NCBI GenBank assembly: GCA_017517925.1
Contig: JAFWXS010000019.1
Span: 1 to 46,800, forward strand
Direction of reading: 5' to 3'
Length of the DNA stretch: 46,800 bases
From: Bacteroidaceae bacterium
GTDB taxonomy: Bacteria > Bacteroidota > Bacteroidia > Bacteroidales > Bacteroidaceae
Below are positions 32,263 through 46,520 of this stretch, piece after piece. How positions within the stretch are numbered: the first letter of the stretch is position 1; each line of letters starts with the position of its first letter. The translations under genes and the position numbers were made by a program. Under the pieces are notes generated by a model. That model did no database searches. It was not told the origin of the DNA and saw only the letters and a program-made list of their open reading frames with translations.

Positions 32263-35200
32263 CAATGTATGTATTTCTGGTTATTTACAATATATATGCC
32301 TTTGGACAGTCCATCAAATGATGTTGCACCTTTGCGCACCAGCCTACCATGCACATCATAGATGTCCGCCGGCCAGCACCCTCCCTGCAAGAGAGGAACG
32401 GCAACATGTGTCACTTGCTCTTCTGTAACCTCAAACCCGGCAGTCACACCAGCCAAGGAACGTTCCTTGGCATTTTCCGTAACGGCCAAAACATTTTCAA
32501 CACTCAATGCATAAGTACCCGCTGACAAAGAGGATGTAGGACTCAACATCATGGAGAAAACCGGTCCTTCAGCATCCGCCATTGCGGTATTGTCCTGCGA
32601 ATAGCCTATCACACGATACACATTGTCACTGACCCAACGGCCAGTCATCACAAATGCCCCTTCAGTACGATACGAGAGCGTGATAGCCATATCTCCATCA
32701 GACAATGTAAAGGCTTCAGGCAACACAATATCCATCGAATAGGCAATATAAGGCGTGGTATTGGTAAGCGAAACGGTTGCACACCACTCCGTTTCCGACA
32801 AGCCGACTTCCACGCTCAACGCATCAGTTTCAGAGGACATATCTACAGGAATCCGTTTCGCCACACCATTCCGCTGAGGCACCAGCGTAACCATATCGTC
32901 AATATCGAAGTCATAGACCTCCTCGCACTCCTCGTCATCCTCGTTCCACTGTACGGCCCCCCGGTATCGGCTGCGAGCCGCCAGAATCTCCCGTTCGTCT
33001 TCGAGCAGCAGATTCAACCATGTAAGGTCGCTCAGCGACACCTTTCCATCGGCATCCACATCCGCCTGATTGTCCTGTAAACCGTTCTCGGGTGCGCCGA
33101 AGAGCGAGGAGAGCATATATTCCATATCGGTACTGCCAATGACACCATCACCATTGAGGTCACCATAAGTAAAAGGCTCAACCGTATAGGAAGCATAATC
33201 CACGAGGCTCTTCTTTATATAATGGGCACGCTCGCTGAGCCACGCCTTCATTTCTGCAACATTACTATCGTAATTGTAACCATCATGCCATACCGTACTA
33301 TTATTCTCGAATGAACTTCGGGCATAAGCATAGTAGTCATCTACAAAATCGATAAGCTCGTCCAAATGCTTGTCTATGAACTCCTCCCACAATCTGCTAT
33401 AGCGGTACTTCACCCATTCACTGGAGCGCAAGAGGTCTGAGAAGAAAAAGCTTCCCGGCTCGCTGAAATAACTGAAAAGGTCTCTCGTAGCCCCACTTCT
33501 ACAATATGAGGAAGTTCCCTCGTAGCCGTACGACCAGTCGAAATCCCACGCAGGACCGAAAGTGTAGCGGCTCGCCATGTGGCTCATGTTCTCACGCGAA
33601 AAGAAGGCACTCTTAGGATGCCCCAGCTCTGTATTCAGCACCAAGTCATTGACTAACATGTAACGCACCAGCATGTCCATATCCACAAAACGCTCGTAGT
33701 TAGCATTGTTATATACCGCCGTCTCGAAACGGTTGAACTCGTCCTGTATACCATAGTAACTGAGCAATGTTTCATCTTCAGGTTCAGGTTCATCACCATA
33801 ATTCCATTCCTCGTAATTATACTCGGGAGCCTTGATATTGACAGGCAAATAATAGGACTCTGAACGGAACTGTCCCGACTCAGAATAAGAGTCCAACTCG
33901 AACAGCACCGCCTGCGACTCATCCTCGAAATCGACATTATTATTGGCCATGCCCACCTTTTGGGTGAAGAAGTAACTTCCGCGATATTCACCATTCATAT
34001 AGAGCTCCACGGGCACCACATCATTGGCCGTCTGCACCCCCACCATACGCGCAATCTTGTGGGCTACGGGATTGGTCATGAGCGAGCCCGTCTGTCTTTG
34101 GGCAATAAGGTTCCAATTCTTGCCCTTCTTCATGCCGAAGGGTTTCACCGACTCGGCAAACTTCAAGCGATAAGGATTCTTAGGATTATAGTAACTGCTG
34201 GGCTTACTCCAACTGCTGTTGCCACGTCCTTTTATCTTCACCGAGTCCTGAAAGTCGTAGTCATCCCACACTCCATTGCCTCGGAAGGTAATGAGCGCAT
34301 TCAGATAATACTCCTTGCTCGACACCATCTCCCCACCGTCGATGTCAATATCAATGCGTGGCACTGAGATTGCATGGTCAGTAAGCCAGTCGATGCGCAC
34401 CGGAACCTCGCATCCCATGGGCACCATTCGGTAAGCGTACTGAGCTGGCTGTATCAATACGGAATCATCGCCTTGACCATGTATTTCATAAAGGCGGAAC
34501 TCACTGAGACAAAGATAATTTTTATATTGCGACTTGGTTGCAACAAAGCGGACATAGCTATAAGACGAGCCTAATGCGATCACATCGGAAGTATATGAAA
34601 CCGAACTGCCACTGACTGGCAACCCCATACTTTCATCTATAGTCGCAACATGCATCCATTGTTCTCCATTATGAGAGGCCTCGATCTGCCATTCCTCGAT
34701 ATTATACCCTATTTGAGGACGTCCCATATAGTAGAATTTCAGTTCACTTATGGAGTGAGGTAAAGCTACAGAGATATAAACCTGTTTGTTGAGATCAACC
34801 TGATATATTGGGTCTCGCGACCATGTTGAATGAAAAATCGTAGCAGAATTACCATCAAGCAACATATCTAATCCTTCATTCGTAATACTCGTAGGAGCAT
34901 TGGTCGAAAGCATCTCTACAGTAAGAGGTATTTCCGTCACATTTGTTTCGGGATTATACCAAACCTCATCGCTAATCTTCTCTACTGACAGACGCTTATA
35001 GGCAGAAGTCCCCAACGTATATACCACATCCTCAGAGAAACGCAAACGGGACTGTCCGCTCACCTGCTCTTCTCCATTGACATAAGCTACTGCTTCCGGC
35101 ATATCTAAAGTAAAAGATGGAGTTAGATATTTACCAATACCACTTACTGAAGCTGTCACTTCATTGGCAGTAACAGTAGCCTCAACATCACGAAACAACT

Positions 35201-35486
35201 GGTCGTTGAGTTTATCGTCCAAATTGAACGACGTAAACCGAGGATAGGAAGGAGCCGTTTCAGTCACCGACACGACATTTCTTGTCGACCATGAAACTAT
35301 ACTATCATTATCCAACACAAGGTAATACTCCTCCCCATTGTTCCCTGTTTCTTTGACATAATCTTTAGGATATCCCCACACCCTACCATCAGAGAAATAC
35401 ACATAATACATGCTTGTATCTTGCGCTCCAACGATAGCACAAAGCGATGAGCACAATACCGCCAACAGTAAAAAACGTGTACGCAT
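32262..35486 (-). CDS. Secreted CotH-kinase/discoidin/dockerin protein
   Basis: A 1074-residue exported protein. The signal peptide (about 1-22) ends near CAIVGAQD. A discoidin/F5-8C-like domain lies at about 195-335 (ITNEGLDMLLDGNSATIFHS, then LCLSEFRLYEI). A CotH kinase-like domain follows at about 375-770 with KIKGRGNSSW, KNWNLIAQR, RGSYFFTQKV and AWDFDWSYG; CotH proteins elsewhere are atypical protein kinases. A dockerin-like pair of calcium loops is at about 775-825 (DLNGDGVIGSTD, DVDADGKVSLSD). A cohesin-like beta domain (about 870-1030) and a tail resembling a type IX sorting signal (IYDVHGRLVRKG...KGIYIVNNQK) end it. The ATG at 35486 begins the signal peptide. It is divergent from an arabinofuranosidase. 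Confidence 0.85.
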   Translation of the reverse strand: MRTRFLLLAVLCSSLCAIVGAQDTSMYYVYFSDGRVWGYPKDYVKETGNNGEEYYLVLDNDSIVSWSTRNVVSVTETAPSYPRFTSFNLDDKLNDQLFRDVEATVTANEVTASVSGIGKYLTPSFTLDMPEAVAYVNGEEQVSGQSRLRFSEDVVYTLGTSAYKRLSVEKISDEVWYNPETNVTEIPLTVEMLSTNAPTSITNEGLDMLLDGNSATIFHSTWSRDPIYQVDLNKQVYISVALPHSISELKFYYMGRPQIGYNIEEWQIEASHNGEQWMHVATIDESMGLPVSGSSVSYTSDVIALGSSYSYVRFVATKSQYKNYLCLSEFRLYEIHGQGDDSVLIQPAQYAYRMVPMGCEVPVRIDWLTDHAISVPRIDIDIDGGEMVSSKEYYLNALITFRGNGVWDDYDFQDSVKIKGRGNSSWSKPSSYYNPKNPYRLKFAESVKPFGMKKGKNWNLIAQRQTGSLMTNPVAHKIARMVGVQTANDVVPVELYMNGEYRGSYFFTQKVGMANNNVDFEDESQAVLFELDSYSESGQFRSESYYLPVNIKAPEYNYEEWNYGDEPEPEDETLLSYYGIQDEFNRFETAVYNNANYERFVDMDMLVRYMLVNDLVLNTELGHPKSAFFSRENMSHMASRYTFGPAWDFDWSYGYEGTSSYCRSGATRDLFSYFSEPGSFFFSDLLRSSEWVKYRYSRLWEEFIDKHLDELIDFVDDYYAYARSSFENNSTVWHDGYNYDSNVAEMKAWLSERAHYIKKSLVDYASYTVEPFTYGDLNGDGVIGSTDMEYMLSSLFGAPENGLQDNQADVDADGKVSLSDLTWLNLLLEDEREILAARSRYRGAVQWNEDDEECEEVYDFDIDDMVTLVPQRNGVAKRIPVDMSSETDALSVEVGLSETEWCATVSLTNTTPYIAYSMDIVLPEAFTLSDGDMAITLSYRTEGAFVMTGRWVSDNVYRVIGYSQDNTAMADAEGPVFSMMLSPTSSLSAGTYALSVENVLAVTENAKERSLAGVTAGFEVTEEQVTHVAVPLLQGGCWPADIYDVHGRLVRKGATSFDGLSKGIYIVNNQKYIH

Positions 35487-35510
35487 AATATTCCAATATA
35501 TAAACATATG

Positions 35511-35540
35511 TAAAAGTAGCACAAAAGTTCTAATTCACAA
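35511..35540 (-). promoter_or_regulatory. Promoter of the CotH gene
   Basis: On the minus strand TTG (35540-35538), 19 bases, then TACTTTTA (35518-35511), one base from the -7 consensus. The leader to the ATG at 35486 would be about 20 bases. Confidence 0.55.
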
Positions 35541-35576
35541 AACGATTCATCAAAATCATTTATTATGACAGAGAGA

Positions 35577-35608
35577 ATAGGATACCTATTCTTTTTTTAG
35601 TACCTTTG
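35577..35608 (+). promoter_or_regulatory. Dyad and -7 box before the arabinofuranosidase gene
   Basis: AATAGGATACCTATT (35577-35591) is a perfect 6-base dyad with a 3-base centre. It is followed at 35601-35608 by TACCTTTG, a full -7 match. No -33 box is seen. The dyad occupies the place where a -33 box and an activator would sit, so it may be an operator. Confidence 0.4.
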
Positions 35609-35632
35609 TCAACCAAAAGATGCTCAAACATT

Positions 35633-38212
35633 ATGAAAAGACACACATTTACTGCAATTACAGCACTACTCTTTACGTTATGCGCACAAGCCAACAAACC
35701 CGACTATGGGTATCTGTTCTCTTACGTTAATGGACGAGGCATAGCCTTCGCCTACAGTTCCGACAGCATCCATTGGACTTCTATCGGCAATGGGTGCACC
35801 TTCGTTGACAGTGATTTCGGTACTTGGGGAACTGAGAAAAGAATGATCACCCCCCACTTAGTGCGTGATAAAGAGGGCATGTGGCGTTGTGTATGGTCTC
35901 CAAGAAATGACAACCCACAGTTTGCTTACTGCGAGAGTCCAGACCTCATCAATTGGAAACCACAAGACTATCCCTATGTGGAAGGCGGCAGCTGTGTTCG
36001 CCCAATGCTTGTTCAAGCAAAGGACGATCAAACATGGGTGGTCATCTACACCACTATCGACAGCACATTCTATGCATACAGCTCTGCAGATTGTCGTAAA
36101 TGGGAAAAAGTAAATGGTATTACGACAAGTACTTCATGCCCTACCGACAACAAATGTACCAATAGACCATTCAGATATACCATCAACCTCAATGGCAGAC
36201 AAGTGGACGGACAGATACATCGTGTGGAATGGGCACAAATAGACAAACTCATCAAACGCGATGACTATTTGGTAAACCGACAAAGGAAGTTCGACGAACA
36301 CATGGGGCAAGACCCCATACGCTTTGCTGGCCTCAAACCAATAAATGCACATCTCACCATCAACGGTAAGGAACGTAAAGAGATAAGCAATGAGCTTATA
36401 GGCATCTTCTTTGAAGATATCAGCTATGGTGCTGATGGGGGGCTGTATGGTGAACTGATACAGAACCGAGACTTTGAATACTCTGCAGCTGATTGTGGGG
36501 GATGGCACAGCCTCACCGCATGGAAACTGAAAGGCGAAGGAAGCAGCCTCACTATAGGAACAGAACGTCCCATACATGCCAACAACTGCCACTATGCAAC
36601 ACTGACCACTAATTCAATTGGCGCAACGGTTGAGAATAGCGGATACGATGGCATAGCCCTCAAAGCCGGTGAGCTATATGATCTCAGTATGATGCTACGA
36701 AAAGCTACAAACAAGAGCTACAAGTTGACTGTTAGCCTCATTAGTGAAAAGGATGAGACGTTGGCTCACAAAGATGTCACGATAAACAACACTGATTGGA
36801 AGACAACAAAAATAACCTTTAAGGCAACAAAAAATGCAGAAAGAGCACGCCTCGCCATTACTCCACAAACTACAGGTGCCATAGACATGGATATGATATC
36901 ACTCTTTCCACGCAAGACCTTCAAAAATCGAAAAAACGGACTTCGGGCAGACCTCGCCCAAGTGATTGCTGACCTTAAGCCCAAGTTTGTAAGATTTCCT
37001 GGCGGCTGTGCAGCGCATGGCAATGGACTCGACAACATGTATCTGTGGAAGCGATCCATAGGCAAACTCGAAGAGCGTCAGCACATGCCTAATATTTGGC
37101 ATTATCACCAAACCCTCGGCCTCGGTTACTATGAATACTTCCTTTTCTGTGAAGACATCGGCGCAGAACCACTTCCTGTAATACCCGCAGCCGTTCCTTG
37201 CCAAAACTCATGGCATGGCGGACATGGACAGCAGGGCGGTGTACCCATGGAGGAGATGGACAACTTCATACAGGACATACTCGACCTCATCGAATGGGCC
37301 AACGGTGATGCCAAGACGACCAAATGGGGGCGCGTACGTGCTGAGGCCGGACACCCCAAACCCTTCAACCTCAAGTATATCGGCATCGGCAACGAGGACC
37401 TCATCTCGGAGACCTTCACCGAGCGTTTCAATATGATATTCGATGCCGTGCGCGAAAAACATCCCGAGATAATCATCTGTGGCACTGTTGGTCCCTTCTA
37501 CGAAGGTTCTGACTATGAGTGGGGTTGGAAGCTTGCCAAAGAAAAAGAAATTCCTATGGTAGACGAACACTACTACGTAAGCCCCGGTTGGTATATCCAC
37601 AACCAAGATTATTATGACCACTACGACCGTAATGCTTCCCAAGTATATCTTGGTGAATATGCTTGCCACCTCCATGGCCGCCACAACAATATCGAGACAG
37701 CTCTATGCGAAGCATTACATCTTGTCAACGTAGAGCGCAACGCAGACATTGTGCGTATGACCTCATATGCCCCCCTACTCGCTCGTCATGGACACACAAG
37801 TTGGAATCCCGATTTAATTTATTTCAACTCATCACGTATTGACCTCACTCCAGGATACTATACCCAAAAGATTTTCGGCAATAATAGCGGAGACCAATAT
37901 ATCACAGGGAATCTGAGCATAGATAACTACCGTGATGATATTCGCAAACGCGTAGCTACTTCTACCGTATACGATAGCCAAACAGGCGACCTCATCATCA
38001 AACTCGTTAACCTGCTTCCTGTAGCTGTAAACACTACAATAGATATAGCAGACTATAATATCTCTAACAACACCGCGACTTGTATTGTACTTACAGGAAC
38101 ACCTAATGATCAGAAAGCAGTACCTACAGAAAGCGTTATTAAAGTAGCACAACAATTCATCCATGAGCTGCCGGCCTATTCGTTTACTACGATACGTATC
38201 AAGACACAATAA
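35633..38212 (+). CDS. Alpha-L-arabinofuranosidase, GH43-like and GH51 domains
   Basis: A secreted enzyme of 859 residues likely to release arabinose from arabinan or arabinoxylan. A signal peptide covers about 1-20. Residues 22-225 look like part of a GH43-type beta-propeller (SYVNGRGIAFAYSSDSIHW, DLINWKPQDYP). A carbohydrate-binding-like beta domain lies at about 295-425, inside the GH51 part that begins NGKERKEISNELIGIFFEDI. The GH51 barrel has RFPGGCAAHG, the acid/base Glu588 in GIGNED, and the nucleophile Glu675 in YLGEYAC. A beta domain ends the protein. The ATG at 35633 starts the signal peptide. Its neighbour is the divergent CotH protein. The propeller seems too short to be an active GH43. 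Confidence 0.87.
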   Translation: MKRHTFTAITALLFTLCAQANKPDYGYLFSYVNGRGIAFAYSSDSIHWTSIGNGCTFVDSDFGTWGTEKRMITPHLVRDKEGMWRCVWSPRNDNPQFAYCESPDLINWKPQDYPYVEGGSCVRPMLVQAKDDQTWVVIYTTIDSTFYAYSSADCRKWEKVNGITTSTSCPTDNKCTNRPFRYTINLNGRQVDGQIHRVEWAQIDKLIKRDDYLVNRQRKFDEHMGQDPIRFAGLKPINAHLTINGKERKEISNELIGIFFEDISYGADGGLYGELIQNRDFEYSAADCGGWHSLTAWKLKGEGSSLTIGTERPIHANNCHYATLTTNSIGATVENSGYDGIALKAGELYDLSMMLRKATNKSYKLTVSLISEKDETLAHKDVTINNTDWKTTKITFKATKNAERARLAITPQTTGAIDMDMISLFPRKTFKNRKNGLRADLAQVIADLKPKFVRFPGGCAAHGNGLDNMYLWKRSIGKLEERQHMPNIWHYHQTLGLGYYEYFLFCEDIGAEPLPVIPAAVPCQNSWHGGHGQQGGVPMEEMDNFIQDILDLIEWANGDAKTTKWGRVRAEAGHPKPFNLKYIGIGNEDLISETFTERFNMIFDAVREKHPEIIICGTVGPFYEGSDYEWGWKLAKEKEIPMVDEHYYVSPGWYIHNQDYYDHYDRNASQVYLGEYACHLHGRHNNIETALCEALHLVNVERNADIVRMTSYAPLLARHGHTSWNPDLIYFNSSRIDLTPGYYTQKIFGNNSGDQYITGNLSIDNYRDDIRKRVATSTVYDSQTGDLIIKLVNLLPVAVNTTIDIADYNISNNTATCIVLTGTPNDQKAVPTESVIKVAQQFIHELPAYSFTTIRIKTQ

Positions 38213-38237
38213 TTTTAACGCTATACATAATGAAAAA

Positions 38238-38275
38238 AGTAAGAGGACGCATATATATGCGTCCTCTTACTATAT
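38238..38275. terminator. Bidirectional terminator between the arabinofuranosidase gene and rpoC
   Basis: A perfect 34-base palindrome spans 38238-38271 (arms AGTAAGAGGACGCATAT and ATATGCGTCCTCTTACT). On the minus strand the A run at 38233-38237 becomes a T run, which suits rpoC termination; it also blocks the opposing gene. Confidence 0.8.
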
Positions 38276-38292
38276 TGATATTCAACTAATTA

Positions 38293-42579
<4,287 letters not shown>

Positions 42580-42607
42580 AATTTTCTAAACTGAAAGATG
42601 AAACGTC

Positions 42608-45600
42608 TTATTCGAGGGTTACACTCAAGCCCAAGCCTCTTAACTCATGCAACAATACGTTGAGAGATTCTGGAATACCCGGTGTGGGCAGAGGATCACC
42701 CTTAACAATGGCTTCGTATGCCTTGGCGCGGCCTACTACGTCATCCGACTTGATAGTGAGAATTTCTTGCAAGATGTGAGCAGCACCGAATGCTTCGATA
42801 GCCCAAACCTCCATCTCTCCGAAACGCTGACCACCAAACTGAGCCTTACCACCGAGAGGTTGCTGAGTGATGAGTGAGTACGGACCGATGGAACGGGCGT
42901 GCATCTTATCCTCAACCATGTGACCGAGCTTCAGCATATAGGTCACACCTACAGTAGCGGGTTGGTCGAAACGATCACCGGTACCACCGTCATACAGGTA
43001 GGTCTTACCATAGCGGGGCAAACCTGCCTTGTCGGTCCATACCGAGAGGTCATCCAATGTAGCACCATCGAAGATAGGTGTAGCAAACTTAACACCCAAC
43101 TTGCGTCCTGCATGACCGAGTACGGTCTCGAAAATCTGACCGATGTTCATACGAGAAGGCACACCCAGCGGATTCAATACGATATCTACGGGAGTACCAT
43201 CCTCGAGGAACGGCATATCCTCCTGTCGCACAACGCGCGATACGATACCCTTGTTACCGTGACGACCGGCCATCTTGTCACCGACACCAATCTTACGTTT
43301 CTTAGCTATATATACCTTTGCCATCTGCATAATACCCGAGGGCAACTCGTCACCGATGGTGATGGCAAACTTCTTACGTTTATTCTCTGCATCCAACTCC
43401 TTATACTTGCGGATGTAGTTGATGATGAGCTGGCTGATCAACTCGTTCTTGTGCTCATCGTTGGTCCAACCGCTGAGCTGAACCGATGTGTAGTCAAGTG
43501 CCTGGAGCTCCTTCTTGGTGAACTTGGCACCCTTCGCTACGACCTCTACACCTACATAGTCCTTCACGCCCTGTGATACAAGACCGTCGGTGAGAGCGAG
43601 CAACTTGTCAACAAGAATTTTCTTGAGTTCACCGGCACGCTCGTCAAACTCCTCGTCAATCTTAGGCATCAACGCCTTGTCGGCGAGCTTAGAACTACGA
43701 GTCTTGATAGCACGTGAGAAGAGCTTCTTGTCGATAACCACACCCTTCAACGAAGGTGAAGCCTTCAACGATGCATCCTTCACATCACCGGCCTTGTCAC
43801 CGAAGATGGCACGAAGCAACTTCTCTTCAGGTGAGGGATCAGACTCACCCTTCGGAGTAATCTTACCAATAAGGATATCACCAGGCTCTACGGTAGCACC
43901 GATACGGATGATACCGGTATCATCCAAATCCTTGGTAGCATCCTCACTTACGTTAGGAATATCGGCAGTCAACTCCTCCATACCACGCTTGGTCTCACGA
44001 ACCTCGAGGATGAACTCCTCTACGTGAACAGAGGTAAGGATATCTTCGCGTACCACGCGTTCGTTAAGTACGATAGCATCCTCATAGTTGTAACCCTTCC
44101 AAGGCATATAAGCCACCAAGAGGTTCTTACCCAATGCCAACTCACCCTTCTCGGTTGAGTAACCTTCAGTAAGGATATCACCTTTCTTCACACGCTGTCC
44201 TTTCTCGCAGATAGGACGGAGGTCGATGGTCATATTCTGATTGGTACGCTTGAACTTGGGAATCTGATACTCCTTCAATGCAGAGTCGAAGCTTACAAAT
44301 TCCTCCTCCTCGGTACGGTCATACAATATCTTGATAGTAGCGGCATCTACATATTCTACTACACCGTCACCCTCCGCCACGAGCTGAGTACGTGAATCCT
44401 CGGCGAGCTGCTTCTCAATACCGGTACCCACAATCGGAGCCTCAGTGCGCAACAAAGGTACAGCCTGACGCATCATGTTAGATCCCATCAACGCACGGTT
44501 AGCGTCATCGTGCTCCAAGAACGGAATGAGCGAAGCTGCAATAGATGCAATCTGCTGGGGAGATACGTCCATCAACTCTACCTGATCAGGGTCAACCACA
44601 GGATAGTCGGCATCACGACGTGCCTTTACCTTCTTGCGGATGAAGCCACCCTTCTCGTTCAACGGAGCATTACCCTGAGCGATAATCTTGTCTTCCTCCT
44701 CCTCAGCAGAGAGATATACCAATCCTTCGGGAGAGAGGTCGACCTTGGCATTGGCAACCTTACGGTAAGGCGTCTCGATAAAGCCGAGGTGATTGATCTT
44801 GGCATAGATACAAAGAGAAGAGATAAGACCGATGTTCGGACCTTCAGGAGTCTCGATAGGACAGAGACGACCATAGTGAGTATAGTGTACGTCACGAACC
44901 TCGAAGCCTGCACGCTCACGTGACAGACCGCCAGGACCAAGCGCAGACATACGACGCTTGTGAGTAATCTCAGCCAACGGGTTGGTCTGGTCCATAAACT
45001 GTGACAAAGCATTCGTACCGAAGAACGAGTTGATAACCGACGATACTGTCTTGGCGTTAATCAAATCGGTCGGAGTGAACACTTCGTTGTCGCGAACGTT
45101 CATACGTTCACGAATAGTGCGTGACATACGTGCCAAACCGATGGCAAACTGATTTGCCAACTGCTCGCCTACGGTACGCACGCGACGGTTACTCAAGTGG
45201 TCGATATCATCTACAACAGCCTTAGAGTTGATCAATTCGATAAGGTACTTGATAATCTCGATGATATCCTCCTTAGTGAGTACACCAACACTCATATCTG
45301 TAGTCAGATTGAGCTTTCTGTTAATACGATAACGTCCTACCTCACCCAAGTCGTAACGCTTGTCAGAGAAGAAGAGGTTGTTAATAACCTCACGCGCACT
45401 GGCATCATCGGCAGGGTCTGCATTACGCAGCTGACGGTAGATGTAAAGCACAGCCTCCTTTTCCGAGTTACTGGGGTCTTTCTGTAGGGTGTTGAATATA
45501 ATTGAATAGTCAGACTGGTTTGCACCCTCATTGTGCACGAGGATGGTCTCAGCACCTGACTCCAAGATTTCTGCAACAACGTCTTCATCCAACACTGTCT

Positions 45601-46420
45601 CACGGTCGAAGAGCACCTCGTTACGCTCAATAGATACCACTTCACCGGTATCAGCATCAACAAAGTCCTCAACACGTGTCTTCAAGATTCTTGCCGCCAA
45701 TTTACGGCCAAGCATCTTCTTCAAGTTGGTCTTGTTAACCTTAACCTCCTCTGCCAGGTTGAATATCTCAAGGATGTCCTTATCGTTTTCAAAGCCGATG
45801 GCGCGCAACAAAGTGGTCACGGGCAACTTCTTCTTACGGTCGATATAAGCATACATTACATTGTTGATGTCTGTAGCAAACTCAATCCAAGAGCCCTTGA
45901 ACGGAATAATACGTGCTGAATACAGCTGCGTACCATTGGCATGAACGCTCTGACCGAAGAACACACCGGGTGAACGGTGCAACTGGGATACAACGACACG
46001 CTCAGCACCATTGATGATGAACGTACCCTGCTCGGTCATGTAAGGGATGGGACCCAAGAAAACATCTTGTATTACAGTATCGAAATCCTCGTGATCGGGA
46101 TCGGTGCAATACAATTTCAACTTGGCCTTTAAGGGGACACAATAGGTCAGGCCGCGCTCCAAGCACTCTGCGATAGAATAGCGGGGCGGGTCGATATAAT
46201 AGTCCAAAAATTCGAGAACGAAGTTGTTACGGGTATCTGCAATAGGGAAATTCTCTGCAAACACCTTGTAAAGTCCGTCGTTCTTACGCTTTTCAGGGGG
46301 AGTGTCTAACTGGAGGAAGTCTTTGAATGACTTCAATTGTACTTCCAAGAAGTCCGGACATTCTACCGGATTCTTGATAGAAGCAAAGTTAATTCTTTGG
46401 TTTACAGTATTTGAAGACAT
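42608..46420 (-). CDS. rpoB: RNA polymerase beta subunit
   Basis: The beta subunit of RNA polymerase, 1270 residues from the chosen start. The rifampicin pocket reads [19 protein letters not shown] then [18 protein letters not shown]. The residues matching E. coli D516, H526 and S531 are Asp, His and Ser, so no common resistance change is present. The C-terminal part has [15 protein letters not shown] and [19 protein letters not shown]. The ATG at 46420 ([12 protein letters not shown]) is preferred; the frame runs 13 codons further upstream towards a hairpin at 46465-46498. It lies between rplL and rpoC in the standard order. Confidence 0.98.
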   Translation of the reverse strand: MSSNTVNQRINFASIKNPVECPDFLEVQLKSFKDFLQLDTPPEKRKNDGLYKVFAENFPIADTRNNFVLEFLDYYIDPPRYSIAECLERGLTYCVPLKAKLKLYCTDPDHEDFDTVIQDVFLGPIPYMTEQGTFIINGAERVVVSQLHRSPGVFFGQSVHANGTQLYSARIIPFKGSWIEFATDINNVMYAYIDRKKKLPVTTLLRAIGFENDKDILEIFNLAEEVKVNKTNLKKMLGRKLAARILKTRVEDFVDADTGEVVSIERNEVLFDRETVLDEDVVAEILESGAETILVHNEGANQSDYSIIFNTLQKDPSNSEKEAVLYIYRQLRNADPADDASAREVINNLFFSDKRYDLGEVGRYRINRKLNLTTDMSVGVLTKEDIIEIIKYLIELINSKAVVDDIDHLSNRRVRTVGEQLANQFAIGLARMSRTIRERMNVRDNEVFTPTDLINAKTVSSVINSFFGTNALSQFMDQTNPLAEITHKRRMSALGPGGLSRERAGFEVRDVHYTHYGRLCPIETPEGPNIGLISSLCIYAKINHLGFIETPYRKVANAKVDLSPEGLVYLSAEEEEDKIIAQGNAPLNEKGGFIRKKVKARRDADYPVVDPDQVELMDVSPQQIASIAASLIPFLEHDDANRALMGSNMMRQAVPLLRTEAPIVGTGIEKQLAEDSRTQLVAEGDGVVEYVDAATIKILYDRTEEEEFVSFDSALKEYQIPKFKRTNQNMTIDLRPICEKGQRVKKGDILTEGYSTEKGELALGKNLLVAYMPWKGYNYEDAIVLNERVVREDILTSVHVEEFILEVRETKRGMEELTADIPNVSEDATKDLDDTGIIRIGATVEPGDILIGKITPKGESDPSPEEKLLRAIFGDKAGDVKDASLKASPSLKGVVIDKKLFSRAIKTRSSKLADKALMPKIDEEFDERAGELKKILVDKLLALTDGLVSQGVKDYVGVEVVAKGAKFTKKELQALDYTSVQLSGWTNDEHKNELISQLIINYIRKYKELDAENKRKKFAITIGDELPSGIMQMAKVYIAKKRKIGVGDKMAGRHGNKGIVSRVVRQEDMPFLEDGTPVDIVLNPLGVPSRMNIGQIFETVLGHAGRKLGVKFATPIFDGATLDDLSVWTDKAGLPRYGKTYLYDGGTGDRFDQPATVGVTYMLKLGHMVEDKMHARSIGPYSLITQQPLGGKAQFGGQRFGEMEVWAIEAFGAAHILQEILTIKSDDVVGRAKAYEAIVKGDPLPTPGIPESLNVLLHELRGLGLSVTLE

Positions 46421-46464
46421 TGGGTGATGGTTTTTAGAACTTAAATTAAGATTAGGCACAAAAA

Positions 46465-46498
46465 GGTTAAGAACCCCTATAAAAGAGGATTCTTAACC
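46465..46498 (-). terminator. Hairpin and T run between rplL and rpoB
   Basis: GGTTAAGAA (46465-46473) pairs with TTCTTAACC (46490-46498). On the minus strand it is followed by TTTTTG. It lies between the rplL stop and the rpoB start, the same place as the partial terminator of the E. coli rplL-rpoB gap, so it is probably an attenuator that lowers rpoBC transcription. Confidence 0.65.
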
Positions 46499-46520
46499 AT
46501 TACCTGTTAGCAGGCTGCGA

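Noticed and set aside
32262-38212. Polysaccharide utilisation locus
   Set aside because: There is no SusC/SusD pair, sensor or transporter; only two secreted proteins are present.
44900-45060. Rifampicin-resistance mutation in rpoB
   Set aside because: The pocket residues equal the sensitive type at the positions matching D516, H526 and S531.
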